From Polymyxa betae (lineage: Eukaryota > Endomyxa > Phytomyxea > Plasmodiophorida > Plasmodiophoridae), in assembly GCA_003693705.1 (NCBI GenBank), contig RBZT01000744.1:1-25612 (forward strand): a stretch of 25,612 nucleotides of DNA, written 5' to 3'. The translations under genes and the position numbers were made by a program. A model generated the notes under the pieces. The model saw nothing but the letters and a program-made list of their open reading frames with translations, did no database searches and was not told where the DNA came from. This document shows positions 9,701-19,114 of this stretch, one piece after another. Positions within the stretch are counted from its first letter, which is position 1; each line of letters begins with the position of its first letter.

Positions 9701-10274
9701 GCTGTCTACAATCGCGATACAAACGATTAGGACAAAGTAACCACGTGAGTTTTCATATATATTATTTTTCCAGGACGCAGACAGGTTGGGCTGCAGGCCC
9801 AAGTGGCCAGCTGTCAGCCGCCAGCCCCACACTACGATGAAAGGTCACTGGGCCTCCGACGCAGCCAGCTGCAGTTTCCAGGGTCAGCGCCACTCTAACA
9901 AAAATCGTGGATATCGTCGGCGTCGTTTGCAGTGATCGTGGTCGCTCCTGTGAAGAGCACGACGTCAGATGAGTGCCTAGATTCTGTGGTCAGAATTCGT
10001 CAAATTCAAATTATATGCGGTGTCTCAACTATTGATGACACAATTGGGCATATGTTTTGCAACTTTGATCATCGTTACAGAGAATGGCCAAGAAGTGGTC
10101 GCCCTTGATGTCTGTTGGGTTACGGATGGCAGTGACAGCTGTTTGATGGGATTTATTGTTGTTGAGCGCCGACAGAGCGATCCAGAACCGGAATCTGTTA
10201 TGATGTCGGCAAGCGTTAGCAGAAAGAGTAGCTATCGTTGAGAGCGAGATTGAGATGGCTACAAAGGTTTAGAA

Positions 10275-10450
10275 GTGAAATTATTGAAAACATGTAATAA
10301 TATTCATTCATCGGCCATCGGCCATTCTCACCCAACACTATTCATTCATCCAGAATTGACTGCGAAACCCTAAACCTTAAAATTATCCTCCTTTTCACAG
10401 GAGATTGTGGCCATGAAAAACGCCGATTTTGTTACGCAAAGTATACAACC
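10275..10450 (-). mobile_element. Decayed copia 3' end (RNase H tail, polypurine tract, LTR start)
   Basis: On the minus strand this stretch parallels the 3' end of the young copia element. It has a TTTGCGTAAC...GGCGTTTTTC stretch where the intact element has TTTGCGAAAC...GGTGTTTTTG. A purine-rich GAAAAGGAGGA follows, then TTTCGCAGTCAA and GGATGAATGAATA, where the intact LTR has ATTCGCAGTAAAC and ATATTCATTC-type repeats. The stretch between here and the Gag fragment at 9700 may be its diverged LTR, but its end could not be placed. The plus-strand frame at 10020-10241 in that stretch is probably fortuitous. Confidence 0.35.
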
Positions 10451-10455
10451 GGTTA

Positions 10456-11135
10456 GAGCATCTCCACCGCCACAACGCTCCTTGCATGCCGAAAAAAAGT
10501 GCATGCCAAAACCAAAGATCGTAAGCAACTACAGCTTCAAGCACAATGCAAATTCATTTGAGCCCTCGGTATGATCCCTGCCAAGCGCTTGGACAATTTT
10601 CCCATTTCCAATTATAGCAATCGATGGAGCCATGCAACCATTCCTGGAAAATCCCCTTTTGGCATTTTCTTGCATAATTTTTTGCAGATCATCCACTATA
10701 AGCGACAGTCGATATTCCTCTCCGAACAGAGCAATAGTGGCATCACAGAATCACTCCAGGCATTCGCTTGCAGTAGATTCGCCAATTTTGACATACTCAT
10801 CAACGGCGTCATAAGAATGTAATATGCCAGAATACGAATAGTTGCTACACACTTCTGGAGTGTGGACAATCCGAGATCTCCAATGTCATTCTCCTTTGCA
10901 GAAAATAATTATCGTGGTCTTTGACAGCAACTATTTTCAAAAATAACGCTCATCGCATTCTGAATCGACGTCGAAATAAATTGGAATCGAAAACTGGGCA
11001 CTCAGCAAAGCAATCGTTGTAAATGCGCTTGTCAGCGTCAGCGATCGAAGTCCCGTTCCAAATTAAAGCTTCTTCCAATTCTTGAGCAGCCTGCTTTCTC
11101 ATGGCTGCTTTCAGAACTTGTGGTGCCACAGTCAT
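10456..11135 (-). pseudogene. Plant_tran-type PIF/Harbinger transposase, truncated copy
   Basis: The ATG at 11133-11135 opens a frame that ends near 10950 with CFAECPVFDSNLFRRRFRMR, the N-terminal signature of this transposase group. Past frame changes, the minus strand reads GDLGLSTLQKCVATIRILAY, then a DEY-KIGESTA-ECL segment, and finally GSIDCYNWKWENCPSAWQG (about 10640-10585), which holds the first catalytic Asp. The text then reaches DLWFWHA and stops matching: the part with the second Asp and the Glu is missing. Directly after this the sequence ends in GAGCATCTCCACCGCC read on the plus strand, preceded by TTA. That looks like the element's terminal repeat and target duplication, so this is an internally deleted copy. 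The other terminus was not found. Confidence 0.7.
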
Positions 11136-11261
11136 TGAGAACGATGTCGTCTGTATCGTCTACAGCGAGCGCGGGGCCAAATCATGGAGCAAATACCAGG
11201 TCAACGACATGATGATATTCAAAACTTAGGTACAATCCGTAATGTAGTCCCGCCAAATCTG

Positions 11262-11266
11262 GATAG
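11262..11266. other. Target-site duplication of the young copia element (3' side)
   Basis: The plus strand reads GATAG here, i.e. CTATC in the element's orientation, directly outside the 3' LTR. The same CTATC stands directly outside the 5' LTR at 18929-18933. Confidence 0.85.
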
Positions 11267-11447
11267 TGTTGGTGCTGCCCCGCCAGACGAACGTCCAGCA
11301 CTTGAACCTGAAGAATCAGCCATGATTGGTGACACAGAACGTACACTAAGAGAGAAGGCTCGTTAGTTAGTCACAAAGAAGAATGAATATTTGTATTCAT
11401 ATAATCGATATTCATCGGTCATAGTTTACTGCGAATATTCATCAACA
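11267..11447 (-). repeat. 3' LTR of the split copia element (181 bp)
   Basis: The LTR begins TGTTG directly after the polypurine tract AAAGGGGGAGAT (11448-11459, minus strand) and ends CAACA, a 5-bp inverted terminus. Compared base by base with the LTR at 18934-19114 it reads as identical over all 181 positions. It contains ATATTCATTC/GAATGAATAT-like repeats. It also holds the ATG that, in the 5' copy, would start gag. The pol stop codon (11419-11421) lies 27 bp inside this LTR. Confidence 0.92.
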
Positions 11448-12981
11448 ATCTCCCCCTTTGCAGGAAACTATCACGCTCAAAAACACCTAGTTCGTTTCGC
11501 AAAAATAGAAATCGGCTACCGCCTAAATTTTTCGTAAAAATGTCCGCGATCATGCTTTGACTTTTACAATACTGTAACTCAATGTTCTTCTTCTTAACAT
11601 GGTCGCGCACAAAATGATAATGAACGTCAACATATTTCGACCTTTTCGTACTGGTTGTTTGTTCAGCGATAGATATACACGCTTGGTTATCTTCATAAAT
11701 TCTTATAGGATGTGGTAGTTGTTGTCCTGGTAAACTAGTTAACAATTGCTTAAACCACAAAACTTCCGCAACTATGTCAGATAGAGAGATATATTCTGCT
11801 TCCGCGGTAGAACGGGATACGCATCCATGTTTCTTAGAATAGAAAACAATTGGTCCTCCGTTATATAAAATTACTCCCCCTGAAATTGATTTTCGATCGG
11901 AAGACTCTCCAGCAAAATCCGAATCACAACAAATATTGATATTTTGTTGATTTTCGTGAAACCCGATTCCGTATGTTGAAGTCCCTCTTAAATAGCGATA
12001 AATTCGTTTCACTAATTTAACATGATGCTGGTTATAATTTGAAACAGCACGAGCAACAACTCCGACAGAATGTGCGAGATCTGGTCTTGTCATGTTCGCC
12101 AGATACATAAGATGTCCGACGGCTTCTCGATACGGAAACTCGCTGCAATTTTCTTGAATTTCACCTTGAAGAGGTGGTGAAATATTTCCGTTCGGGGCTT
12201 TCACTGGCTTACAATCTTGCATGTTGAATAACTTTAACATCTTGTTAACCTTAGCCTCTTGAAATAGATGAATTCTTTTATGTTTTCGATTCCTTGTTAC
12301 ATGCATGCCTAAAAGAAACTTAACTTCCTCTAGATCTTTGACTGGAAATACGGTAGACAGATCCTTCTTGAATTGATTGTATATGGAAAGAGTAGTACAC
12401 GCACAAATTATATCGTCAACGTGAATAGCGCCCATGATATAATCACCATTGGTATAAGTTTTATAAATGACACACTTGTCGACCGCCACTGTTGTATAAC
12501 CATGTTGTTCTAGAACATCTAATAAGTGCTTATGAAGTTCAACAGCACCCTGCTTAAGTCCATATAGAACTTTGTGTAATTTACAAACATGACTCGCAGA
12601 TGATGTTCCTGGCTCAATAAAACCTGCAGGTTGTTCCATATATATTTCTTCTTTAAGATTTTGATGTTGAAATGCTGTTTCGATGTCCATTTGATAAAGC
12701 TCCAAATCTTCAAATGCCGCAATCGATATAATCGTCCGAATTGATGCCGTACACGCAACCGGACTGAAAGTCTCCATATAGTGACACCCGAAAACTTGAG
12801 TAAAGCCACGCGCAACAAATCTTGCTTTAAACTTGATAACCGCGTTGTTCTGATCTCTTTTCCTCTTAAAGATCCACCGGCTATCAATGACTTTCCGATC
12901 ATCTGGCCTCTGAACTACCGTCCACAAGTCTTTGCAGGCTGAAGTGACTGGATTGTGCGAAAGGAAAGACCAGTGCGGCAA
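11419..12981 (-). CDS. Copia Pol 3' half: reverse transcriptase and RNase H, fused to a short foreign N-terminus
   Basis: A 520-residue uninterrupted frame. After about 16 residues that do not belong to copia, it carries the start of the RT domain (RPDDRKVIDSRWIFKRKR), then FKARFVARGFTQVFG, YQMDIETAFQHQNLKEEIYM with the first catalytic Asp, and IHVDDIICA, the YVDD-type active site. LLGMHVTRN, VGHLMYLANMTRPDL and the RNase H domain (CCDSDFAGE, STAEAEYISLSD, EDNQACISIAE) follow, and it ends inside the LTR. Family role: copies element RNA into DNA and removes the RNA strand. The frame begins at TTG, not ATG, because the gag-IN part lies 8.5 kb away on the other strand (18934-21409). The catalytic residues are intact, but without gag, PR and IN in cis it cannot act alone. 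Confidence 0.95.
   Translation of the reverse strand: MPHWSFLSHNPVTSACKDLWTVVQRPDDRKVIDSRWIFKRKRDQNNAVIKFKARFVARGFTQVFGCHYMETFSPVACTASIRTIISIAAFEDLELYQMDIETAFQHQNLKEEIYMEQPAGFIEPGTSSASHVCKLHKVLYGLKQGAVELHKHLLDVLEQHGYTTVAVDKCVIYKTYTNGDYIMGAIHVDDIICACTTLSIYNQFKKDLSTVFPVKDLEEVKFLLGMHVTRNRKHKRIHLFQEAKVNKMLKLFNMQDCKPVKAPNGNISPPLQGEIQENCSEFPYREAVGHLMYLANMTRPDLAHSVGVVARAVSNYNQHHVKLVKRIYRYLRGTSTYGIGFHENQQNINICCDSDFAGESSDRKSISGGVILYNGGPIVFYSKKHGCVSRSTAEAEYISLSDIVAEVLWFKQLLTSLPGQQLPHPIRIYEDNQACISIAEQTTSTKRSKYVDVHYHFVRDHVKKKNIELQYCKSQSMIADIFTKNLGGSRFLFLRNELGVFERDSFLQRGRLLMNIRSKL
12930..12940. other. Left inversion breakpoint inside copia pol
   Basis: On the minus strand copia pol homology starts immediately after a TGC (12934-12936). 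Upstream of it the sequence is unrelated to copia but stays open in the same frame. The partner breakpoint at about 21407-21409 also carries TGC. The 3-bp shared sequence would fit end joining with microhomology. Confidence 0.75.
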
Positions 12982-13299
12982 CCGTTCAACAACAGCGTTT
13001 TTAAAAAGTCAATGAAAGTTCATAGATTATTGCTCGTTCTGTTGCTGTGCAGGAATCTCTCCAACTCCTGACATCCAATGACAGGTTGCACTATGTAATA
13101 TCATGGTGATGCAATCAAATTGCCAAACCTTACAAGCAACCTGCAATTGATCTCTGCAACATTCACGAGACAACAGAAGCAATCAATCAAAACATCAATG
13201 TATTGGAATTCAAAAGATGTCGTGTTGCAAATTCAGCTGCTGGATGCGACTTTAGGGAAAGGGAGATTACAAATACGCCTATTGCCCAGATGTTAGAGA

Positions 13300-14523
13300 T
13301 AACACCTGCCAAACAACAAAGAATATTTACAAGTCGAATGCGAACTTTACGAAGTTCATAGTGACGACCACAAACGTGACATGTTTACGGAAACGTTGTC
13401 TCCTGCAGATAATCAGATTAAGTAGGTTACGCAGAATTACCGCGCATACTGGCCCATAATGATATCGAGAACTTCGTTGAATCGATCCCCGTCTGTCCCA
13501 CAGGTGACCTCCAGTAGGAAGATGTTGCTGTTCGGAGCGTCGCTTCCTTTATCTTCCAAGGACCCGAGAAAGGCGTCCGTATACGGCGTTCCGACCGTAT
13601 CCAACAACTCGAAAAATTCATCGGTGATTTCCTTAATCTCTTCTTTGATCAGATCCTTGCGCATGTTGTCATGGTCGAGCATGGTCGAAAGACAGTGACC
13701 CGCTTCCAATAAACCGAATATCGTTCGTCTGCGGTTTCATGCTGGTCCCCTACAGATTAAAAGGTCAGCATACAGATCCCAGAGATAAAAGAACCTTATT
13801 GACCTTGTAGATTTCCAATTTCGTTTGAACCCGTGGATTGTATGTATTACTGAATCGCTCCATCAAAATTTGATACTCTGAGCGAACTGATTCAGAATGG
13901 TCTCAGGATGTCAAATGGTCAACGTTTCTTACGAAATTGGTCAACGTCTTGAACACCCAATTCGATTAGAGTGTTATAGTCGGATTCGGACAAGAAAAGA
14001 GGTGCCGATGCTGTCTGTGACAATTGGGAGGCGACAGTCGTGGAGACTTTTGGGGTCGAGCTCTTAAGCATTGGTTCAGGAATGAAATGAGGATTCTTAT
14101 TGGATAACTTGCAGACGAGATCATTAACCCCAGAAGAGTTGCAGATGAGGCGATTCTATCAAGACCACAATGAATAAGTTGAACAGATTTGAGACTGCAA
14201 AACGGGAAACGAAGGACACTGTCATAAGTGAACAGAGATATACAATGCAGCATCTTAATTGGAGAATAATCTGGAGGTAAATTACACAGCACAATAACAT
14301 AACAACAAAGAGATCAAGAGCAAGAATAAAGCGAAACAGAATGGAGGGAGGGATAGAACCAGAATAAGTGAAATCATTACCGATTTTGAGAAATTTCTCC
14401 TTCCGCTGATGGGCTGAGGAGCGGAGTAATGGGAGTCAAGACAGAACCAGAAAGCAAGGTTGTTTGAGCCCAGGCCAAGGAGGCCAGCGAGCTGACAAAG
14501 CAGGCAATCACTATCGATGACAT
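13300..14523 (-). CDS. Hypothetical spliced gene for a secreted protein (model partly uncertain)
   Basis: Exon 1 (14523-14381) encodes a clear signal peptide, MSSIVIACFVSSLASLAWAQ, with cleavage likely after AWA. A tentative exon 2 (14253-14220) leads to exon 3 (14155-13933), which contains VNDLVCKLSNKNPHFIPEPM and LFLSESDYNTLIELGVQDVD. A 46-bp intron (13932-13887; GTAAGA...AATCAG) joins in frame to exon 4, with SEYQILMERFSNTYNP. A 45-bp intron (13794-13750) follows. After one frame change there is a 90-residue acidic segment (13709-13437; EEIKEITDEFFELLDTVGTP, FLLEVTCGTDGDRFNEVLDI) and a possible 38-bp intron. The family is not recognised. Exons 3-4 are well supported by phase-matched splicing; the 3' end is not. 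It may have continued across the inversion breakpoint. Confidence 0.5.
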
Positions 14524-15150
14524 TGCAGAATGAAAGCAGAGAGAGATGAGTTCGATTAACAATGAGAGAGCCGCGATAGGGTTAGGGTTTGTTGTTCAGT
14601 TATCACACTGACAGCAGGAATGAAGAGCGTGTCGTTCTGAGCACGCTGAAATACCTGTTCGAGATTATTTATAGTAGGTAGGGTGCCCTAGTTGCTGAAA
14701 CTGAGGATGGTCTCTGGGATGATTCTCACAGGAAGAGATTCCAGAGGGGTTTTGTGGTATGCCGTGGGGTGGCGCATTGACCTCGGAGTCAGTCGGCACT
14801 TGGCCATTTGAGTCCAAATATAGAACGCCCAGTGGCCGATGAAAGCGACCTCACCCGTTTCGGCATGGCTCTCTTGACTGTAGTTACCCCTCCCGAACCA
14901 GCCTGAGAATAGCACCTGCTGATGATAACTTGCAAAATATCAATCAGAGTAGGATTAATCAAAGATTGATTGTAATTATTAATCAATGGCACAAAGGTCT
15001 CGAAGGAGGAAGACCTCGAGAAATTGCGAAATGTTCCATTCATCCAGCGCTACCTTTAGATACACCGATGTTTGGTGATGCCCTTCGGTACATCATTTGG
15101 CTCGAAATCTTTAAGTGATAATTGAGCGTTTACTGTTTGTTCTAGCAGGT

Positions 15151-15828
15151 TTAACGCTTCGTGTGGGTTTCGTTCCATTCGATCACTTTTGGATGTGAAT
15201 GAACGTTCTGAAACACGATCCCAATATTAGTATACGAATCGAGAGCATCAATCGGAAATCCGGCAATACGTCCTAGGAAATTCAGCAGTAAGCAAATGCT
15301 TGAAAAAATCAAGAACTCACTTAGTTTGAAAACCGACGCCAGAGAGTGAAGAAAAAGGTCGGCAATAGTTAAGGATGAGCCAACGCAAAACCCTGAACCC
15401 TGTTTGCCGATATATTGGTCGAGCAAAAAGCAGGGCTTTGGCAGCTTGTTCGTGACAAAGTCTTCGATTAATTCCATCTTCTTATATGGATCTGGCAGTC
15501 GAAACACCGGATTGATATGCACTAAAATGTCCTCAATTTGATCGACGACCATATCAACTTTTAAGGCTTGCAGAGGGTCGTTGGGGTATAGACCAGAGAG
15601 GCGGCCAGCATATCTCAGCATAGCTAATGATTGAGCATAAATTACGCCATCGACAGTGATGGTTGGTAGCTGGCCGAAGGGTGTTTGGGGCTTCGTTTGA
15701 GCCCAGTCCTGGGCCTGGATGCGTTCGTCTCGGAACGGGATGCCTCCGATCACGAATGCCAGGCGAGTCGGCTCTGCTTTGCCGGTCAGATCGAAGTAGC
15801 TGACGGTGATGTCGGGATATTGAGACAT
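15151..15828 (-). CDS. Glutathione S-transferase, sigma-like (copy 1)
   Basis: The gene has two exons, 15828-15321 and 15272-15151, split by a 48-bp intron (GTGAGT...TTTCCTAG, phase 1), giving 209 residues, the usual length of cytosolic GSTs. The N-terminal thioredoxin-like domain has ITVSYFDLTGKAEPTRLAF with the catalytic Tyr near residue 10, the FGQLPTITVDG cis-Pro loop and the glutathione-binding AQSLAMLRYAGR. The all-helical C-terminal domain has VGSSLTIADLFLHSLA, the conserved N-capping/Asp motif, and ends near HPKVIEWN. The intron reads through in frame, so retention would give a longer protein of 225 residues. It conjugates glutathione to electrophiles or acts on peroxides in the cytosol. 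Its paralogue at 23805-24491 has its intron at the same site and phase, so the two are tandem duplicates. Confidence 0.92.
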   Translation of the reverse strand: MSQYPDITVSYFDLTGKAEPTRLAFVIGGIPFRDERIQAQDWAQTKPQTPFGQLPTITVDGVIYAQSLAMLRYAGRLSGLYPNDPLQALKVDMVVDQIEDILVHINPVFRLPDPYKKMELIEDFVTNKLPKPCFLLDQYIGKQGSGFCVGSSLTIADLFLHSLASVFKLSEFLIFSSICLLLNFLGRIAGFPIDALDSYTNIGIVFQNVHSHPKVIEWNETHTKR

Positions 15829-17510
15829 CTCTGGGCGAATTCGATCGTTGAAGAAACCCTTACAAGGGACCCTTGGACAGTCAGCACAGCACGAGGCGAC
15901 TGAATAATGGGTTGCGCAACGGGCTGCGCTCTGTCCCTTTGACTAAGTTGACTAAGTTGACACCGATAGAGGTTTTCATAGGAGACCATGCTGAAGCTGA
16001 TTCAGCATTTCGGGTGATTCGATAAATCTGTGAAACTTCGACGATTTTGGTTTTTTAGTCACAGATCGAGAATATCATCTATCTCGCTATCAATGTTTCA
16101 TGTTGATGTCCTATGGATGGACTTGGAGTATGAAATTATCTACGCTGCTGAATCCTTCCTAAAGTCACCATCGCTTTGGTAGTCGATAAGATTATTGTCT
16201 TGGTTTTACTTGTACCCGAGAGACTACCGAGGGAGAGAGACGACAAATTCGAATCTTACCATTCTCTATGTCTACTATCATGTTAAGTACAGGAATTGGA
16301 TAATATTGTAGGTAGATTAAAAGCAATGGATTCCTGGATTTTCCATTTAAGGGGCTCAGCTCTATAGAGATGTCTATAATCCCATAGAAAACGACGATGT
16401 ATGATTCCGTATGGCAGTAAATAGCACAGCTGACGCCATCACTCGCGTTAATGAATATGATATTAACAGGGCTGCAATTCTCGGGTCTGTAGCATGAAAC
16501 AGGGTTTTAAACCTGGCACAGATCGCTGATAGTAGGGAGCAATGCCCAGCGAGAGAATCGTTTTCAATATCGTTGAAAAGCATGAAGTTGCTTAAAGAGC
16601 ATATGCTGTTAGAAAACAGAAAACCCCAACGGATGAAATTGATAGAGAATCCACGACTATGGATGGGTTCGAATGCACCGACCCGAAGTCAGCACGGGTC
16701 CGCCAAGATACATTCGAATAGGCCTTGCATTGGTCACAAATTTCGTTGTCCAAATAGAGCTATCATACAGGAGCTTGCTCGAAAGGCAACGTTTTCTTCG
16801 AAAGATTGCGACCGTTTTGATGGGCGGCTGTTGCATTGAGGCAGATAATATCATGAATCTGTCAATCCATATTTTGAAGGAGGATCTGGATTCTAGCGAT
16901 CTGACGGTCATCAATGTGTGTCTACAAGTCTTATAGCGAACACCACGAGGTGTGAGGTCCGAAACTTAGATAGAGTCCTACCGGGCCATGGATTTGGGGA
17001 TGAGATCGCTCAGAATGCATTATGGTTGGAATATCACGTTGGTTCGAATCAACATGATATTTCATGATAATAACAACTGAAAAGATTTCTTCATACTGTA
17101 ACATTCAGGAACAAATTGTGCGAAGATATCCGATTTTTGATCAATAACGGTCAAATACAGATATGAAAGGCTCGGAATAATCCTTCAGAATTTTTTACCA
17201 AGAATTCGGATGGCATCACCGGGCGATAACTATTTCGTATACTGTTAAACCGGATCTGGACTCGACCTAGCTCTGACATTGGCCAGCTTGATTGTGTGCT
17301 CTCATGTCCGATTTATTGGCCATGATTGTTTCAGATGTTGGCAATTTGAACGCTGTTAGATCAACCCGGAGATATCAATAGCGTTGACTAACTCAAACTC
17401 AACCAAAAAGTATTGCCTTGGATTGCATTTCTAAGGCGTATAATCACTTCTTCAAACACATTCTACTATAGTTGCAAACATACCTCTCATGTTTAACGTT
17501 ACAGATTCAA
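15829..17510. other. Gene-poor stretch between GST copy 1 and tRNA-Gly copy 1
   Basis: Only short overlapping open frames are present (for example 16673-16936 on plus and 16657-16914 on minus, complements of each other). None has a recognisable domain, signal or phase-matched intron. AT-rich unique sequence; I see no transposon ends. The promoter of the minus-strand GST should lie in the first few hundred bases. Confidence 0.6.
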
Positions 17511-17581
17511 GCGCTGTTGGTTAAGTGGTATAATAGCTCGTTGCCAACGAGTTGTCCCGGGTTCGATTCCCGGACGGCGCA
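17511..17581 (+). tRNA. tRNA-Gly (anticodon GCC), copy 1
   Basis: A 71-nt cloverleaf: acceptor stem GCGCTGT paired with ACGGCGC, anticodon stem GCTCG/CGAGT with loop TTGCCAA (anticodon GCC), T arm CCGGG-TTCGATT-CCCGG, and discriminator A. The internal A box (TGGTTAAGTGG) and B box (GGTTCGATTCC) of RNA polymerase III are present, and a run of six T follows about 25 bp downstream. The 71 nt are identical to the copy on the minus strand at 24719-24789; the flanks are not. No intron; CCA is not encoded, as expected for a eukaryote. Confidence 0.95.
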
Positions 17582-18928
17582 TTCAATATTTTCAAGAAAT
17601 CCGTTTCTTTTTTGCCGTTAATGCTATATTTTAATGCTCGAGGCGGAAATGTTTCGTCTTGGATTCTAGACTTAGCTCGTGATTAGACTAATTCAGTAAA
17701 CATTATTTTTTGTCGATTTTTAAGTAATCAAGATTTTAGATTTGAAATCCGCATGAAATGAGGACATCAATGTCAGACAGAGCCTTTCAGATGTGTGATC
17801 AGAGCAGATCTGCTTATTGCTTCTCCGAATGTTTCTGATTCCATTCTGGATTTTAGGCTGGCCGATTACCCTTGCATGGATTTGATTGTGAATCTGACGT
17901 TGTTATAGGGATTTCAAAATCAGCAGAAAAGTCGGGAGCAGCCCCTTGAGATGAATTTACACAGCAGGTTATAGACAACCAGATCAATGATCGTTGAATT
18001 CGGACCGATAGCGAAATTCGAGCCATGATAGGAGACGTTTTTGTCCAGAGATGACTATAAAGCCTGCAGGTTATTATTGGCTATTTCATCAAGCAAGGCT
18101 TTGCTCTTATCACAGCCTTTCTCATGGTAACTTTCACCGATCGGCTTGAATATGTTCGCGTTGGATTGAGAATACATCTCGTCATTCAGAGTTATAACGG
18201 CAATCAGGCCGAAGGTCGTCCGGAGTTTGAAACTCTGCCATTGTTCATGCGTTAGACGATGATTCCAGCCTCGCCGAATCGGTTCATCACGACCGAAAAC
18301 GCAACGATACCCCAGACGAAACAGAACAGGCAGCAGGTCATGCGCGTGCAGTACTGTGTAACAGAACAGACATTGGGCAACTGTTACATCCAGTCTCTGA
18401 TCTCAACAACAACCAACGATATTCAAAAGACATCAACCAGCAATACAAAAGAACGCACAAAACCAAACTATCACATGATAAAATCCTGGTACTCCAATGA
18501 GGCAATGAATTGGGTATAGGTTATACAGAGCAAGTACTGCTGGATATCTGGATGTTCGTAGTAGGCTGCCAGACAAAGGATCTCTGCATGTTAATGCGTC
18601 GTAGTTTGCATAATCTGGACGCTCTACAAAGACAAATATTGTGGTGAGCGGAAAAAACTGCCACTCAACAAAGTTTTAGGATTTAGGGTTTTCTGTGAAA
18701 AGTGTCGCTTTGATGGAATATAACAAAACCTGGGTTGTTCACTTCGGAACGGATGACGATTACGATCGAAATCGTGATGGGTAGCGATAGCTCGTCTGCG
18801 GGCGGTGTTTGTACACAGCCAAAATTACAAGCAATTTAATGTTTTTGCTCCGCACGCGGAGTTTTTAGCTTCAATTTTACTATTTCAAGATCCCCATTGT
18901 CCATTGGGGTAATTTGGGGTATGGAGAG
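17582..18928. other. Gene-poor stretch upstream of the copia 5' LTR
   Basis: There are no convincing genes. An 86-residue plus-strand frame at 18259-18519 is T/N/Q-rich without a recognisable domain. A small perfect hairpin CTCCGC-AC-GCGGAG stands at 18848-18861 between T runs. Before the inversion, the right edge of this stretch would have joined the sequence now at 11261. Confidence 0.5.
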
Positions 18929-18933
18929 CTATC
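18929..18933. other. Target-site duplication of the young copia element (5' side)
   Basis: CTATC lies directly before the TGTTG of the 5' LTR and equals the 5 bp outside the 3' LTR in element orientation (11262-11266). Copia integrases typically make 5-bp duplications. Confidence 0.85.
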
Positions 18934-19114
18934 TGTTGATGAATATTCGCAGTAAACTATGACCGATGAATATCGATTATATGAATACAAATATTCATTC
19001 TTCTTTGTGACTAACTAACGAGCCTTCTCTCTTAGTGTACGTTCTGTGTCACCAATCATGGCTGATTCTTCAGGTTCAAGTGCTGGACGTTCGTCTGGCG
19101 GGGCAGCACCAACA
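18934..19114 (+). repeat. 5' LTR of the split copia element (181 bp)
   Basis: It starts TGTTG, ends CAACA, and is followed after two bases by a primer-binding site. It reads as identical over 181 bp to the LTR at 11267-11447. An ATG at 19058 within the LTR starts a frame (MADSSGSSAGRSSGGAAP) that runs through the LTR end and the primer-binding site towards gag, as Ty1 gag does; it meets a frameshift near 19130. The LTR also holds the element's promoter and polyadenylation signals, which I could not pinpoint. Confidence 0.92.

Noticed and set aside
9747-9775. GTGAGT...TTTCCAG resembling an intron on plus
   Set aside because: At about 29 bp it is too short, and there is no coding frame on either side.
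10020-10241. 73-residue plus-strand frame with VVALDVCWVTDGSDSCLMGF
   Set aside because: It looks mildly protein-like but lies in a probable decayed LTR and matches no family I can name.
15907-15935. GGTTGCGCA-GGGCTGCGC motif resembling one near 25,450
   Set aside because: Short, imperfect and without further flanking similarity.
16573-16936. Overlapping 85-88-residue frames on both strands
   Set aside because: They are mutual complements without domains, signal peptides or phase-matched introns.
11267-19114. The two LTRs as solo LTRs or parts of two unrelated elements
   Set aside because: Identical 181-bp sequence, the same CTATC target duplication and complementary internal halves fit one insertion far better.
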